Part shown: positions 1 to 9,196 of the stretch, piece after piece
Position numbering within the stretch: the stretch's first letter is position 1
How the letters are laid out: every line of letters begins with the position of its first letter
Assembly: GCF_004770745.1 (NCBI RefSeq)
Contig: NZ_RQGD01000002.1
Span: 62,001 to 126,000, forward strand
Origin: Leptospira ognonensis
Lineage (GTDB): Bacteria; Spirochaetota; Leptospiria; Leptospirales; Leptospiraceae
Reading direction: 5' to 3'
Length of the DNA: 64,000 nt
Translations under genes and position numbers: made by a program
Notes under the pieces: model-generated
Seen by the model: the letters and a program-made list of their open reading frames with translations, nothing else
Database searches by the model: none
Told to the model about the DNA's origin: nothing

Positions 1-604
1 TTTTGATACGATCTAACATCTGATTTGTATGCACATTCTCTATTTTCGTATAGAATTTCGGAAAAAAATTCCAGATCATGGAAGTAAACCATATGTTAGA
101 TTTTAGTTTGATAAATGCCTTAGAAGAGATGTCCAATTCATTCATCCCGCCTGTATCTACTAAAATCAGCCCTTTTACGAGATTCGGTTGTTCCAAGGCA
201 AGTTTAAGGCTCGCATAACCTCCAATAGAATTCCCCATCAGTATGGATCCCTCAGGTGCTTTTTTTTCTAAGAACTCTCTGAGTAGAGTCGGGAAAAATA
301 CAGCAGAAATTTCCTCACTAGAAGACCATTCTGATTTGCCATGTCCTGGCCAATCCAAGCTTATTACTTGGTACTTAGAGATAAGAGCTGGTAAAATGGC
401 ATCAAAATCGCGATGGTCATGCCCTGCCGCATGGAGTAGTATGAGTTTGGGTCCCTTTCCTTTTGTGTAATAAGCAATTTTTCCAAATGAACTTTCAAAG
501 TAATCGGAAGGCTCTTCTTCCGTTTCTAGAGGATTTTTTGGAGATGTACTGCTGCAAGAGACTGTCACTGTACAAAGTAGGAAACAAAGGTAGATCATTT
601 TCAT
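1..604 (-). CDS. alpha/beta hydrolase lipoprotein, 3' end cut by window edge
   Basis: Reading leftward from an ATG at 604 gives a type II signal peptide with a lipobox-like VSCSS near residue 17. An alpha/beta-hydrolase fold follows: an oxyanion-type HAAGHDH segment, a DWPGHGKS strand-turn, and the nucleophile elbow GNSIGG, whose Ser would be the catalytic nucleophile. The reading frame is open to base 1, so the acid and His of the triad lie outside the window. It is likely an envelope-anchored esterase or peptidase-like hydrolase; the substrate cannot be read from sequence. A second Met three codons in is an alternative start, and neither start has a clear ribosome site. It resembles the lipoprotein hydrolase at 48899-49855, suggesting a paralogous family. 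Confidence 0.75.
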   Translation of the reverse strand, partial: MKMIYLCFLLCTVTVSCSSTSPKNPLETEEEPSDYFESSFGKIAYYTKGKGPKLILLHAAGHDHRDFDAILPALISKYQVISLDWPGHGKSEWSSSEEISAVFFPTLLREFLEKKAPEGSILMGNSIGGYASLKLALEQPNLVKGLILVDTGGMNELDISSKAFIKLKSNIWFTSMIWNFFPKFYTKIENVHTNQMLDRIK

Positions 605-694
605 AGAGAGAGTTTGCTTTCGGTTTTCGAAATGTCAATACGACTAGAAATAGCGATGCGTGAAACTTGCTTAACATAGGATAAGATAGATTCA

Positions 695-722
695 TTGACG
701 AATTCTATATTTTAAATAGAAT
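695..722 (+). promoter_or_regulatory. candidate ribE promoter close to the start codon
   Basis: TTGACG at 695-700 and TAGAAT at 717-722 are separated by 16 bases, a good sigma-70 type match. The start codon of ribE is at 731, so transcription would begin about one or two bases before the ATG. The same stretch holds an imperfect inverted repeat (GAATTCTAT at 700-708, ATAGAATggAATTC around 716-729). Confidence 0.4.
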
Positions 723-730
723 GGAATTCT

Positions 731-1342
731 ATGTTTACTGGTATTATCGAAGGCAAGGGAAAAGTCATCCAGATTCACCCGATCGATTCTGGAATTGAAT
801 TTCAAATCATCACAGAGTGGGAAAATCCGGATTTAAAAATTGGGGATTCCGTTGCCATCAACGGTGCTTGTATGACTGCCACCAAACTAGAAAACGGCGG
901 CAATCTATTTTCTTTTTATACTTCCTTTAAATCTTTGGAACTAACGAATCTTTCTCGTCTTACAGAAGGGGATGAGGTAAATTTAGAACGCGCAATGGCA
1001 GTCGGTCAGAGATACGGCGGACATATCGTCCAAGGTCATGTGGATGGCATGGGACAAGTACTTTCTAGAAAAGAGATAGAGGAAAACAAGGTAGAGGAAT
1101 TTTGGATCGTTGCACCTGAGGAGTTACGTAAATATTTTGTGAAAAAAGGTAGCGTAACAGTGGATGGCGTCAGTTTAACTGTGGTGGATGTACGAGAGGG
1201 TGCCTTTCAATTGATACTCATTCCGGAAACCATTCAAAAAACAAATGCTAAGCATTGGGCAAAAGACAAACTCGTTAATTTGGAGGTCGATGTTTTAGCA
1301 AAGTACATCGAAAACTTTTTAGAATTAAGATTTTCGAAGTAA
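731..1342 (+). CDS. ribE: riboflavin synthase alpha chain
   Basis: Riboflavin synthase dismutates two 6,7-dimethyl-8-ribityllumazines into riboflavin and the pyrimidinedione. The 203-residue length is usual. Two homologous barrels are visible: the first begins MFTGIIEGKG and carries GDSVAINGACMT; the second begins near residue 98 (GGHIVQGHVDG) and carries GSVTVDGVSLTVVD. Both repeats keep their ligand-contacting segments. There is no obvious Shine-Dalgarno sequence, and a candidate promoter ends just before the ATG. The 3' end overlaps the convergent STAS gene by 18 bases. ribBA lies 475 bases downstream on the same strand, while ribD and ribH are not in the window. No FMN riboswitch is seen upstream. 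Confidence 0.95.
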   Translation: MFTGIIEGKGKVIQIHPIDSGIEFQIITEWENPDLKIGDSVAINGACMTATKLENGGNLFSFYTSFKSLELTNLSRLTEGDEVNLERAMAVGQRYGGHIVQGHVDGMGQVLSRKEIEENKVEEFWIVAPEELRKYFVKKGSVTVDGVSLTVVDVREGAFQLILIPETIQKTNAKHWAKDKLVNLEVDVLAKYIENFLELRFSK

Positions 1343-1699
1343 ATCATCAATATCAGAATCATCTTCATTGGCATACTTTGAGTGAAAATCAGATGGATTT
1401 AAGATTTCAAAAAACATATCTAGTTTTGCTAGTTTAAAAACATTCTGGATCATTGGTTTCATTCCGAAAAGGATCAGTTTTCCTTTTTTGCTTTTTAAAA
1501 GGTTTAAACTTTTGATCAGGGAACCAATGCCCGAGGAATCAATGTAGTCAAGTTTGCCCATATCAATTGCGACAATCGAGGGATTGGGCTCAATGACTTT
1601 TGCAAAGATAGATTCAAATTCTTCCGTAGATTCTATGTCGAATTTGCCAGAAATCTCTATAGTCTTCACTTTACCTAACGTATTTAACTTTAATTCCAT
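1325..1699 (-). CDS. STAS-domain anti-sigma factor antagonist-like protein
   Basis: The 124-residue protein is a single STAS domain of the SpoIIAA/RsbV type. The phosphorylatable loop is present (YIDSSGIGSL, around residue 57), following the beta strand IVAIDMG. Such proteins bind or release an anti-sigma kinase according to Ser phosphorylation and are reset by PP2C/SpoIIE-type phosphatases. No kinase or sigma partner is adjacent; the only SpoIIE-type phosphatase in the window is at 52864-54954, and a link between them is speculative. The C-terminus is an acidic tail (DDSDIDDLL). It converges on ribE with an 18-base overlap. Confidence 0.85.
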   Translation of the reverse strand: MELKLNTLGKVKTIEISGKFDIESTEEFESIFAKVIEPNPSIVAIDMGKLDYIDSSGIGSLIKSLNLLKSKKGKLILFGMKPMIQNVFKLAKLDMFFEILNPSDFHSKYANEDDSDIDDLLRKS

Positions 1700-1817
1700 G
1701 GCCCCTCTCTAATTTGACAATAATACTCCAATTCGAATCAAAAAATCAATGAATTTCTTCAGGATTCTACTTTAAATCGAGACGCAATTTACAGTCTTAG
1801 TATATATAGGGGAAAAT

Positions 1818-3023
1818 ATGATCCGTCCCATCCAAGAAGCCATTGAAGAAATTCGTCAGGGTAAAATGATCATCCTCGTAGATTCAGAGGATCGAGAAAA
1901 TGAAGGCGATTTACTCGTCGCATCTGAGTTTGCCGATAAAGATATGATCAATTTTATGGCCACCTTTGGTCGGGGCTTGATTTGTGTTCCCATGCAAGCA
2001 GAAAGGTTGCGAAAGCTAGGACTCGGCAAGATGGTCGATGATATCTCCGTCGGAGACAAACATGGCACGGCTTTTACTGTCTCTGTTGATGCCAAAGAAG
2101 GCGCAACAACGGGTATTTCTGCCTTTGACCGAGCTAAAACCGTACAAGTTTTGTTAGATGAGAAATCGGTTCCGTCCGATTTGGCCAGACCCGGACATAT
2201 GTTTCCGTTACAGGCAGTCGCAGGAGGGGTCTTAAGAAGGGCAGGGCATACGGAAGCGGCTGTTGATCTTGCAAAATTGGCTGGACTTTACCCAAGTGGA
2301 GTCATCTGCGAGATATTAAATGATGATGGAACGATGGCTCGACTTCCAGATTTAGAAAAATTTGCAAAAACTCATAATTTAAATATTTATACAATCGAGG
2401 ATTTAATTCGATACCGCCAAACAGAAGAAAAATTAATTCATCTTGAAGTGGAGGCAAACTTGCCAACCGAGTATGGAGATTTTAAGATCAGGGCTTACTC
2501 GACGCAAATAGATGATAAGATTCACATTGCCCTTGTTAAGGGAAACGTAGACACCAATGTACCAGTTCTTGTACGTGTCCATAGTGAATGTTTAACAGGG
2601 GACGTTTTCTTTTCTCAAAGATGTGACTGTGGTTCCCAACTTCACAGTGCCTTAAAGATGATAGAAAACGAGGGTAGCGGAGTTCTATTATACATGCGCC
2701 AAGAGGGGAGAGGCATCGGCATCATCAATAAGTTAAAAGCTTATAATCTGCAAGAGGGCGGACTTGATACGGTGGAGGCCAATGAAAAGCTTGGTTTCGC
2801 ACCAGATTTAAGAGATTACGGCATAGGTGCCCAGATCCTTCGTGATATTGGGGTAAATAAAATGAAACTCATCACTAACAACCCAAGAAAAATTGTTGGA
2901 CTTGAAGGATATAATTTACACGTCACGGACCGGGTACCAATAGAGATTGTTCCTGTTGCAGGTAATGCTCGTTATTTGAATACTAAAAAAACAAAACTAG
3001 GCCATCTGCTTAATTTACATTAA
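1818..3023 (+). CDS. ribBA: bifunctional DHBP synthase / GTP cyclohydrolase II
   Basis: This fusion supplies both precursors of riboflavin. The N-terminal DHBP synthase (about residues 1-200) makes dihydroxybutanone phosphate from ribulose 5-phosphate and shows [16 protein letters not shown] and [11 protein letters not shown]. The C-terminal GTP cyclohydrolase II (about 205-400) opens GTP and shows the zinc-binding pattern [14 protein letters not shown] and the RQEGRGIGI loop. The 401-residue length is normal for RibBA. A ribosome site GGGGAAA precedes the ATG. It is monocistronic as far as can be seen and is followed by a hairpin shared with convergent pdxH. Confidence 0.95.
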   Translation: MIRPIQEAIEEIRQGKMIILVDSEDRENEGDLLVASEFADKDMINFMATFGRGLICVPMQAERLRKLGLGKMVDDISVGDKHGTAFTVSVDAKEGATTGISAFDRAKTVQVLLDEKSVPSDLARPGHMFPLQAVAGGVLRRAGHTEAAVDLAKLAGLYPSGVICEILNDDGTMARLPDLEKFAKTHNLNIYTIEDLIRYRQTEEKLIHLEVEANLPTEYGDFKIRAYSTQIDDKIHIALVKGNVDTNVPVLVRVHSECLTGDVFFSQRCDCGSQLHSALKMIENEGSGVLLYMRQEGRGIGIINKLKAYNLQEGGLDTVEANEKLGFAPDLRDYGIGAQILRDIGVNKMKLITNNPRKIVGLEGYNLHVTDRVPIEIVPVAGNARYLNTKKTKLGHLLNLH

Positions 3024-3024
3024 A

Positions 3025-3063
3025 AGAAAAACATGCTTAGTCTATGGACTAAGCCTTTGTCTT
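3025..3063. terminator. bidirectional terminator hairpin between ribBA and pdxH
   Basis: GCTTAGTC (3035-3042), a four-base loop TATG, and GACTAAGC (3047-3054) form a perfect 8-bp stem. An A-rich run lies on the left and a T-rich run on the right, so it can work for both convergent genes. The pdxH stop codon lies inside the hairpin. Confidence 0.7.
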
Positions 3064-3683
3064 TTCCAGCCCTCATTTGTCTTTAGAAACTCCAATCTGT
3101 CATGCAGCCGTCCCCTCCTGCCTTGCCAGAACTCGATCAGGCTAGGGTTTACTGAATACCCTCCCCAAGCCTCAGGCATGGGAACAGGTCTCCCGTCTAG
3201 GTCCTTCTCTAACTTTGCAAGTATGGTTTCGAGATAGAGACGATCAGGAACCACGCGACTTTGGTGTGAGGCCAGAGCACCTAACTGTGATACTCTGGGT
3301 CTTTTATCAAAATAGAGCAGGGAAGTTTCTTTGGAGACCTTTTTGACTGTGCCTTCGATTCTAATTTGTCGTTCTTGGTGGTGCCAAAAGAATGTGAGGG
3401 CAACCTTTGGATTATGGGCCATCTCCTTTCCTTTTCTCGAATCGTAGTTCGTGTAAAAGACAAACTCTCCTTGTGCAATTTCCTTCAAAAGGACAACTCG
3501 GGAGGATGGTTGGCCTTCTTGGCTAACTGTGGATAAAACCATGGCGTTTGGTTCCTCTGCTTTTTCCTCTTTTGCCTGCGAAAACCATTTTTGAAAAAAT
3601 AAGATCGGGTCTAGTCCCGCATCCTCTTCACTCAATGTATATTTCTCATATGATTTTCTCATTTCTGTCATATCATGATTCAT
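3042..3683 (-). CDS. pdxH: pyridoxamine/pyridoxine 5'-phosphate oxidase
   Basis: This FMN enzyme oxidises PNP or PMP to pyridoxal 5'-phosphate. The 213-residue form fits the family: AMVLSTVSQEGQPSSRVVLLK, FYTNYDSRKGKEM (FMN contacts) and the C-terminal RLHDRLEF block are all present. The upstream in-frame Met at 3713 lacks a ribosome site. The Met at 3683 is preceded by GGAGGAC at about seven bases, so I place the start there. It overlaps the end of the prepilin peptidase by 11 bases, suggesting translational coupling. The stop codon sits in the terminator hairpin shared with ribBA. Confidence 0.93.
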   Translation of the reverse strand: MNHDMTEMRKSYEKYTLSEEDAGLDPILFFQKWFSQAKEEKAEEPNAMVLSTVSQEGQPSSRVVLLKEIAQGEFVFYTNYDSRKGKEMAHNPKVALTFFWHHQERQIRIEGTVKKVSKETSLLYFDKRPRVSQLGALASHQSRVVPDRLYLETILAKLEKDLDGRPVPMPEAWGGYSVNPSLIEFWQGRRGRLHDRLEFLKTNEGWKRQRLSP

Positions 3684-4494
3684 AATCGTCCTCCAAAAAT
3701 CCTTCCAATCCAAGATAGTAATACATGACCTTCGCTAAATACGTAAAAAATAATGCGATGGAGAAGTAAACTCCCATCGGGATCATCTTTCCTCGTAGAC
3801 TCTCTCCCTTTTTTCTAGTTAAGAAAGTCACAACGATAGCGAGTGTATAGGACGTATTCAAAAAGAGAATCCAAAAAGGATGTCCTGCCAGAAAGGCAAA
3901 TACTGGTGCAAAAAAAACATCACCGAGTCCCATACCTTGTTTCACGACAAAATAAATGAGAACATAGAAAAACCCAAATCCCAAAAATACATACAATTCT
4001 GTAAGTCCGGGCAATGCTCCAAATAAGGCAAAATTTGCTATGGTTCCAAAAAAAAGGATAAAGGGCAAATTTTCATAGTCTAACGAAAAATATGTGGCAT
4101 CAGTGAAAATGGATATAACTAGATGACCTAATAGAAAGGTAGTGGAGATAGAGAACAAAAGAGAATCCGTAGCATAGAAAGAGAGAGAGGTAACAAGTCC
4201 AAATAGAAATTCAGAAAGTGGATAATGAATCCCCAATTTCGTATGGCAATGTCGGCACCGACCCTTAGAAAAAAAGAAACCAAAAACGGGAAGTAGGTAA
4301 AAAGAACTTATCTTTGCCCCACAGGATTGGCAATGGCTGGGAATGGTAGCGATAGATACAAGACGGGTTTTCCAGTCTCCTGTCTTTCGCTTTTTCCCAT
4401 AAAAATAGGTCAAAATGCGTTCTGCAGTCGTTACGTAAAAGCTACCCAAAGAGCTTCCAAATACAAAAAGCAAAATGTAAAATATAGCATCCAT
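3673..4494 (-). CDS. prepilin peptidase (type IV leader peptidase family)
   Basis: The 273-residue polytopic membrane protein cleaves, and usually N-methylates, type IV pilin or pseudopilin precursors. Seen features are an N-terminal membrane segment with GSFYVTTAERIL, a cytoplasmic zinc-ribbon-like region with two CxxC pairs (CQSC, CRHC, residues about 55-80), and the two membrane-edge aspartates of the aspartyl protease (FTDATYFSLD and GMGLGDVFFAP). The second motif reads GLGDVF rather than the usual GxGDxK. No pilin or secretin genes are adjacent. It overlaps pdxH by 11 bases and lies 19 bases downstream of the aminotransferase. Confidence 0.85.
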   Translation of the reverse strand: MDAIFYILLFVFGSSLGSFYVTTAERILTYFYGKKRKTGDWKTRLVSIATIPSHCQSCGAKISSFYLLPVFGFFFSKGRCRHCHTKLGIHYPLSEFLFGLVTSLSFYATDSLLFSISTTFLLGHLVISIFTDATYFSLDYENLPFILFFGTIANFALFGALPGLTELYVFLGFGFFYVLIYFVVKQGMGLGDVFFAPVFAFLAGHPFWILFLNTSYTLAIVVTFLTRKKGESLRGKMIPMGVYFSIALFFTYLAKVMYYYLGLEGFLEDDYES

Positions 4495-4513
4495 TAGCTG
4501 GAGTGGATATAGA

Positions 4514-5605
4514 TCAGGACGCCAGTTCCTTTAGAGCCAACATCCCTCTCCTGAGTGTATCCCATTCTGTTGCAAAGGATAAGCGTATGTAATTATGGCT
4601 CTCTGTGAAAATATACCCCGGAACAAGGATGAGCTTTTTCTCGACAGCTCGTTTTACAAAATCTTCATCCGTACCATTGACTCTAAAAAAGAAGTAAAAG
4701 GCTCCTCCTGATTTTGCGATCTCATAATGATTTTTTAAAGACTCATAAACGAAGTCTCTTTTTTCTCGATAGTCTTGGATGTAACTAGTCATATCAGTTT
4801 TTAAGGCTTCAATCCCTGCCCATTGTGTGATGGAGGGAGCACAAACAACCGTGTATTGCTGCAAAGTCGTAAGGGCTTTAATCACTTCTGATGAAGCCAG
4901 GATCGTCGCTAACCTAAGTCCTGTCATGTTGTATGTTTTGGAAAACCCCGTGAGTGTGATCGTTTTTTCGTATTCTGCTCCTATCGAATAGAACGCCTGG
5001 TCATAATCAAAGAGCTCGTAAATTTCGTCAGAAATCAAATAGGCACCCGTGGATTCGGCTAAGTTGGCAAGCGCTCTCAGCTGATCCTTAGAAAGTACCT
5101 TACCTGTAGGATTGGAAGGATTGGAAAAGATGATGAGTTTGATTTTTTTGTTCTTAAAACTCTCTAAATCCTTTGCCTGAAACGATTCATCAACTGTCAA
5201 TAGCTTGGCGCCGTAAAACTTTAACATCGCAGGATACATCAGAAAATATGGTGAGACGATTAGGCATTCATCGTCTGGATTTACTAGGGCATTGAAAAGC
5301 AAAAATAAGGCGGAGGATATTCCAGAGGTAACGAGCATTCGATCTGGGTGGGCATAACCTATCTGATTCTGAGATTTGTACTTTTCAGTCATGGCCTCCT
5401 TTAATTCGGGGATACCACCTGTAAGAGTATAGGCGGTCTTTCCATCCTTTGCTGCCTTACAAATGGCTTCCACAATGTTAGCTGGACAGGGAAAATGGGG
5501 TTGGCCGATTGATAGATTGATCGGGTCTTCAATACTGCGTGCGAGTTCAAAGGCCTTTCTGATAGGGGACGAATCAATCCCATTCATTCTCATTGCAAAT
5601 TCCAT
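4514..5605 (-). CDS. PLP-dependent class I/II aminotransferase
   Basis: The 363-residue fold type I aminotransferase resembles the aspartate aminotransferase subgroup. Visible are the N-terminal INLSIGQPHFPCP, SNPSNPTGKVLS (ring-stacking Asn), SDEIYELFDY (Asp for the pyridine nitrogen, Tyr), SKTYNMTGLR with the Schiff-base Lys, and the carboxylate-binding Arg in YIRLSFA. The natural substrate cannot be decided. Two internal Mets (residues 5 and 7) are alternative starts. It is divergent from the AAA-VWA gene, so the short gap 5606-5688 must hold both promoters. pdxH, two genes downstream, makes its PLP cofactor, which may or may not be meaningful. Confidence 0.88.
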   Translation of the reverse strand: MEFAMRMNGIDSSPIRKAFELARSIEDPINLSIGQPHFPCPANIVEAICKAAKDGKTAYTLTGGIPELKEAMTEKYKSQNQIGYAHPDRMLVTSGISSALFLLFNALVNPDDECLIVSPYFLMYPAMLKFYGAKLLTVDESFQAKDLESFKNKKIKLIIFSNPSNPTGKVLSKDQLRALANLAESTGAYLISDEIYELFDYDQAFYSIGAEYEKTITLTGFSKTYNMTGLRLATILASSEVIKALTTLQQYTVVCAPSITQWAGIEALKTDMTSYIQDYREKRDFVYESLKNHYEIAKSGGAFYFFFRVNGTDEDFVKRAVEKKLILVPGYIFTESHNYIRLSFATEWDTLRRGMLALKELAS

Positions 5606-5688
5606 ACTATGATTGGAAAAATCTAGGCTACTTAGGTCAATAGAATTTGGTTTACACAGAGAGAAAAGACAGGAAAGCTGAATGCAAT

Positions 5689-8600
5689 ATGGAATTTGTT
5701 ACGATTGCGTCCGTCAAAGTTCCTGTTCTACCGAACAAGTCCTCTTTTCCTGTCTTCCCGTCGAGTCTCGTCGAAACCGACTCTGTAAAGTCAACTCTGC
5801 AGAAAATATTGTATCCTATGCTCGAGGGAATACCTGTCCTCTTGGTAGGAGATGCAGGTGTAGGTAAAAATGCTTTGATCTATTATATCAATGCCAAAAG
5901 AAACCAACCCACACTTCGGTTCAGTTTTAACGAGGACACACTTCCTGAAGATTTGATTGGTTCCTACCGTATCCTACTCGATGGCAAAGGTTTCACCTGG
6001 TCCAATGGGCCGCTAACAAATGCCCTTGGTTCTGGGTTTAGTTTTGTAGCAGATGAGATGAATCTCTGCGCTCCTAATATCATCAAACGATTTTCAAGCG
6101 TCTATGAATCAAACTACTTAGACCTTCTAGAAGGGAGTGGGGAGCGTATCTCCGGTAAAACGGGTTTTTGGTTTATTGGTACACAAAATCCGAGCGAAGG
6201 ATTTGAAGGGCGTAAGCCACTTCCTTTTGATATCACCAAACATTTCGCAGTTGTTTACGTAGATCCGTATTCGCCAGATGAGATGTTTTTTATTTTAAAG
6301 AAACTCTATAAAGATCTTCCTGAGGATACGATTCGTAAAGTGATTCGTGTGACCATCGAATCGGAAAATCGAATCAAACGCGGAGAGATTGGAAAAGGTG
6401 ACTTAGAAAAATACCACTTCAACTTAAGGACACTTCAAAAGTATTGCAATCGTATCCTCAACTATGGAAAAGACGAGCAGGTTGTTGCGATAAGGGAAGC
6501 TATGTATCTTTTTCAAGAACCATTTCGCAAGGCGGAAGATCGGGCATTGCAGCAAACTCTCATCGAATCAGAGTTTGGTGGGATGATCAAGACTCGTTCA
6601 ACAAAGGGATATGTGCAGGGTGGAAATATCTTTTGGAATGATAAAGAAATCAAAACCTTTGATGAGAAAAAAACAGTTAACATACTTTCTAAATTTCCGA
6701 CCCCAGAACCAATTTTACAATTTCTAGACCAGATACTCACTGCTGTTCACAACAGAGAAAATATACTCGTTGAGTTTAGAGAAGACCAGGACCCTCAGGA
6801 GTTTTTACCCTTATTCACCGAACTTACGGGTGTGCCGATTGAGTCAGTGATGCTATCAAAAGGCATGCATACCTCAGATGTTGTTGGCGCACTCAAACCC
6901 ATACAGGAAGGAGAAGTCGCAAGTGTGAATTGGGTGGATGGTCCTCTCACGAGAGCGATTCGAAATGGTCAAATCATCCTTATTTCGGGGCTAGAGTCAG
7001 CAGGTGCGGAGCTTGTAGAGAAGATGAACATGCTCACTGATGATGCTAGGTCTCTTGCTCTTCCACCGGAATCAGGTGAATCCATTCCGATTACTCTCAA
7101 GGATACCTCCATCGTCTTTGGACTCAAAACCTTTCGTACTTCCAAATCGGTAACCACCATTTCCAGAGCCTTTCGCAATCGGTTCACCCCGATCCTATTT
7201 CCAGAGCTCGAAGATTCAAAAGTGATTGAAGAGCTCATCACTTTCTTTTTACCAGAGGGGGTTCTTCCCAGAGCCATTGCACGCTTCCATTTGAAGGCAA
7301 AAGAACTTGCAGAAAAAAGAACCATTGGGTCGGCCAATTTACAACCTTACCGATTTGGCATATCCAATCTCTTAAAATGGAAGAACCATATTTATCGTTA
7401 TAATGAAAAAGATGTTCGGGGTGTAGCATTTCGAGGCGGCACCATTTATTATACCAATCAAATTTCCGATCCCAAGGAAAGAGCAGAAGTGGAAAGATTG
7501 TTAGATGGCTATCTCTCGGGTGTTGAAGTTTTTTCTGAACTCTTTGAGGAAATCGAAGAGAAAAAAAAAACTTTTACGGTAGAGTCTAGTCTTGAAAAAA
7601 AGCAGTGGTGGGATCCTGAACTTCACAAACGGGATCCCCTAACAGGTGAAGCGCGAAAGTTAAATTCAGGCAATGAATTAAAACGTGGCATTGAAATCGA
7701 TACCCCAGAAACTGGCGGCCAAATCAAAGAAGGAGCCGATGCCTGGTATGGTCAAGATACGCAAGGGAACCAGGGACAAGGTGAGCCTGGTGCCGGTGGT
7801 GGTGCTTGGGGATACCGCACCGAAGAATTATACAAACAATTTTTAAAGAAGCGAAGGTTACTCTGGGACTACTCCATTATGGTAGGACTTGACGAGTTTA
7901 AAAAAGTTTTTGGAAAAGAATTGGAAGAGGTGGAGTTAAATCTAGAGCAACTTTTTGATCCAGAGATCGACATCCATCGCATGTACCGAAACGAAGGTTC
8001 GCGTGTGGACGCGAGAAAGTATATTTCTTATAAAAGCGGACGGGGCGACACAAAGATCTTCGATAAAACCACGATCCAAAAGAATGATGAAAAATTAAAA
8101 GGTGTCGAAGTTACCTTCCTTTTGAGTAAGTGTAGGCGGATTTTTAATTTTGAGTATTCAGTAGCGATGTTGAGTGCTCTTCTTGTAAGCTTACATGTCT
8201 TAAATGAATATGACATTGCGACGAGTGTTAACACATTTTGTGATATCAAGAATTCCAAAGACACGATTGATATTTTTAATCTCAAAAAAGCTGAAGAAGA
8301 TTATACCGAAGAGAAAGAAGAAGAGATTTTCACCAATCTTTGTAAAAATTGGCATGGAGACTCGGTTCCAGAGCACCAGCTTCTACTCAATTGTGAAAAA
8401 TATTTCTCTCCTGACGCACAAACACGCATCGTCGTGATCCTCTCTGATTTCCGAGGCCAAAGGGCAAAAGAGAAAATAGAGAATGAAATTGGTTCTTTTG
8501 AGAATCGAAAATTGAAAGAAGCTGTACTTAAAAACCAGGAAAAAAACTATGTATTTTTAGGGGTAGGTCTTGGTTCCCGCTATATTGCGGAGCACCTTTT

Positions 8601-8706
8601 TACAGATTCCATTCAGATCACCGCAGATAATTTTTTCTCGATGCCTAATCTGATCGGGACCGAAATCGCAAGACTCATCCAAGTACATCACTCTCTCAGA
8701 ACATAA
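5689..8706 (+). CDS. midasin-like tandem AAA ATPase with C-terminal VWA-like domain
   Basis: With the ATG at 5689 the protein has 1005 residues; a TTG at 5647 would add 14. The first dynein/midasin-type AAA domain (about 30-300) has Walker A GDAGVGKN (54-61) and Walker [10 protein letters not shown] (117-125). A second AAA-like domain (about 330-560) keeps the fold-typical [14 protein letters not shown] but has no P-loop and a degenerate Walker B ([10 protein letters not shown]). A Gly/Gln-rich linker (about 670-710) follows. The C-terminal 200 residues resemble a VWA domain (VVILSDFRG), but the DxSxS metal site is replaced by FLLSKCR. The architecture recalls eukaryotic midasin or bacterial MoxR/CoxD-CoxE chaperones, here on one chain. 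It may remodel a protein complex; the client is unknown. smpB starts one base after its stop. Confidence 0.75.
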   Translation: MEFVTIASVKVPVLPNKSSFPVFPSSLVETDSVKSTLQKILYPMLEGIPVLLVGDAGVGKNALIYYINAKRNQPTLRFSFNEDTLPEDLIGSYRILLDGKGFTWSNGPLTNALGSGFSFVADEMNLCAPNIIKRFSSVYESNYLDLLEGSGERISGKTGFWFIGTQNPSEGFEGRKPLPFDITKHFAVVYVDPYSPDEMFFILKKLYKDLPEDTIRKVIRVTIESENRIKRGEIGKGDLEKYHFNLRTLQKYCNRILNYGKDEQVVAIREAMYLFQEPFRKAEDRALQQTLIESEFGGMIKTRSTKGYVQGGNIFWNDKEIKTFDEKKTVNILSKFPTPEPILQFLDQILTAVHNRENILVEFREDQDPQEFLPLFTELTGVPIESVMLSKGMHTSDVVGALKPIQEGEVASVNWVDGPLTRAIRNGQIILISGLESAGAELVEKMNMLTDDARSLALPPESGESIPITLKDTSIVFGLKTFRTSKSVTTISRAFRNRFTPILFPELEDSKVIEELITFFLPEGVLPRAIARFHLKAKELAEKRTIGSANLQPYRFGISNLLKWKNHIYRYNEKDVRGVAFRGGTIYYTNQISDPKERAEVERLLDGYLSGVEVFSELFEEIEEKKKTFTVESSLEKKQWWDPELHKRDPLTGEARKLNSGNELKRGIEIDTPETGGQIKEGADAWYGQDTQGNQGQGEPGAGGGAWGYRTEELYKQFLKKRRLLWDYSIMVGLDEFKKVFGKELEEVELNLEQLFDPEIDIHRMYRNEGSRVDARKYISYKSGRGDTKIFDKTTIQKNDEKLKGVEVTFLLSKCRRIFNFEYSVAMLSALLVSLHVLNEYDIATSVNTFCDIKNSKDTIDIFNLKKAEEDYTEEKEEEIFTNLCKNWHGDSVPEHQLLLNCEKYFSPDAQTRIVVILSDFRGQRAKEKIENEIGSFENRKLKEAVLKNQEKNYVFLGVGLGSRYIAEHLFTDSIQITADNFFSMPNLIGTEIARLIQVHHSLRT

Positions 8707-8707
8707 A

Positions 8708-9196
8708 ATGGGCAAAACAAGTAAGGACGATAAACCACGGGCGACAGACCCCCTGATCAATAAGAAGGCAAGGTTCAATTTTGAACTCTTTGATACGTTT
8801 GAAGCAGGAATCGTTCTTACAGGTTCCGAGGTAAAGTCCCTGCGGGAAAAAAAGGGAAATCTGACAGACTGTTTTGCAAAGATTCGGAATGGCGAAGTTT
8901 TCCTTGAAAATTTTCAGATTCCTCCCTATAAAGACGGAGGTTATGCAAACCATCCTGAAATCCGTTCTAGAAAATTATTATTAAAAGCTAAAGAGATCAT
9001 AAAGATTGATCGTGCCATGAAAGAGAAAGGGCTAGTTCTCATTGGCACTCGTTGTTATTTTAAAAACAACCGTTTGGTGAAAATTGAAGTCGCGCTCGCA
9101 AAACCAAAAAAATTATTTGATAAACGCGATGATATTCAAAAGAAAGAAGCCAAAATCGAAATTGAACGTGCAGTAAAGGAAAGATTAAGAAGATGA
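8708..9196 (+). CDS. smpB: SsrA-binding protein SmpB
   Basis: SmpB delivers tmRNA to stalled ribosomes for trans-translation. The 162-residue sequence has the OB-fold blocks [33 protein letters not shown] and [20 protein letters not shown], and the basic C-terminal tail that forms a helix on the ribosome ([18 protein letters not shown]). It follows the AAA gene by one base and overlaps der by four bases (ATGA). The tmRNA gene itself is not found near by. Confidence 0.95.
   Translation: MGKTSKDDKPRATDPLINKKARFNFELFDTFEAGIVLTGSEVKSLREKKGNLTDCFAKIRNGEVFLENFQIPPYKDGGYANHPEIRSRKLLLKAKEIIKIDRAMKEKGLVLIGTRCYFKNNRLVKIEVALAKPKKLFDKRDDIQKKEAKIEIERAVKERLRR

Noticed and set aside
1700..1817. FMN riboswitch before ribBA
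   Set aside because: None of the conserved RFN helices is visible before ribBA or ribE.
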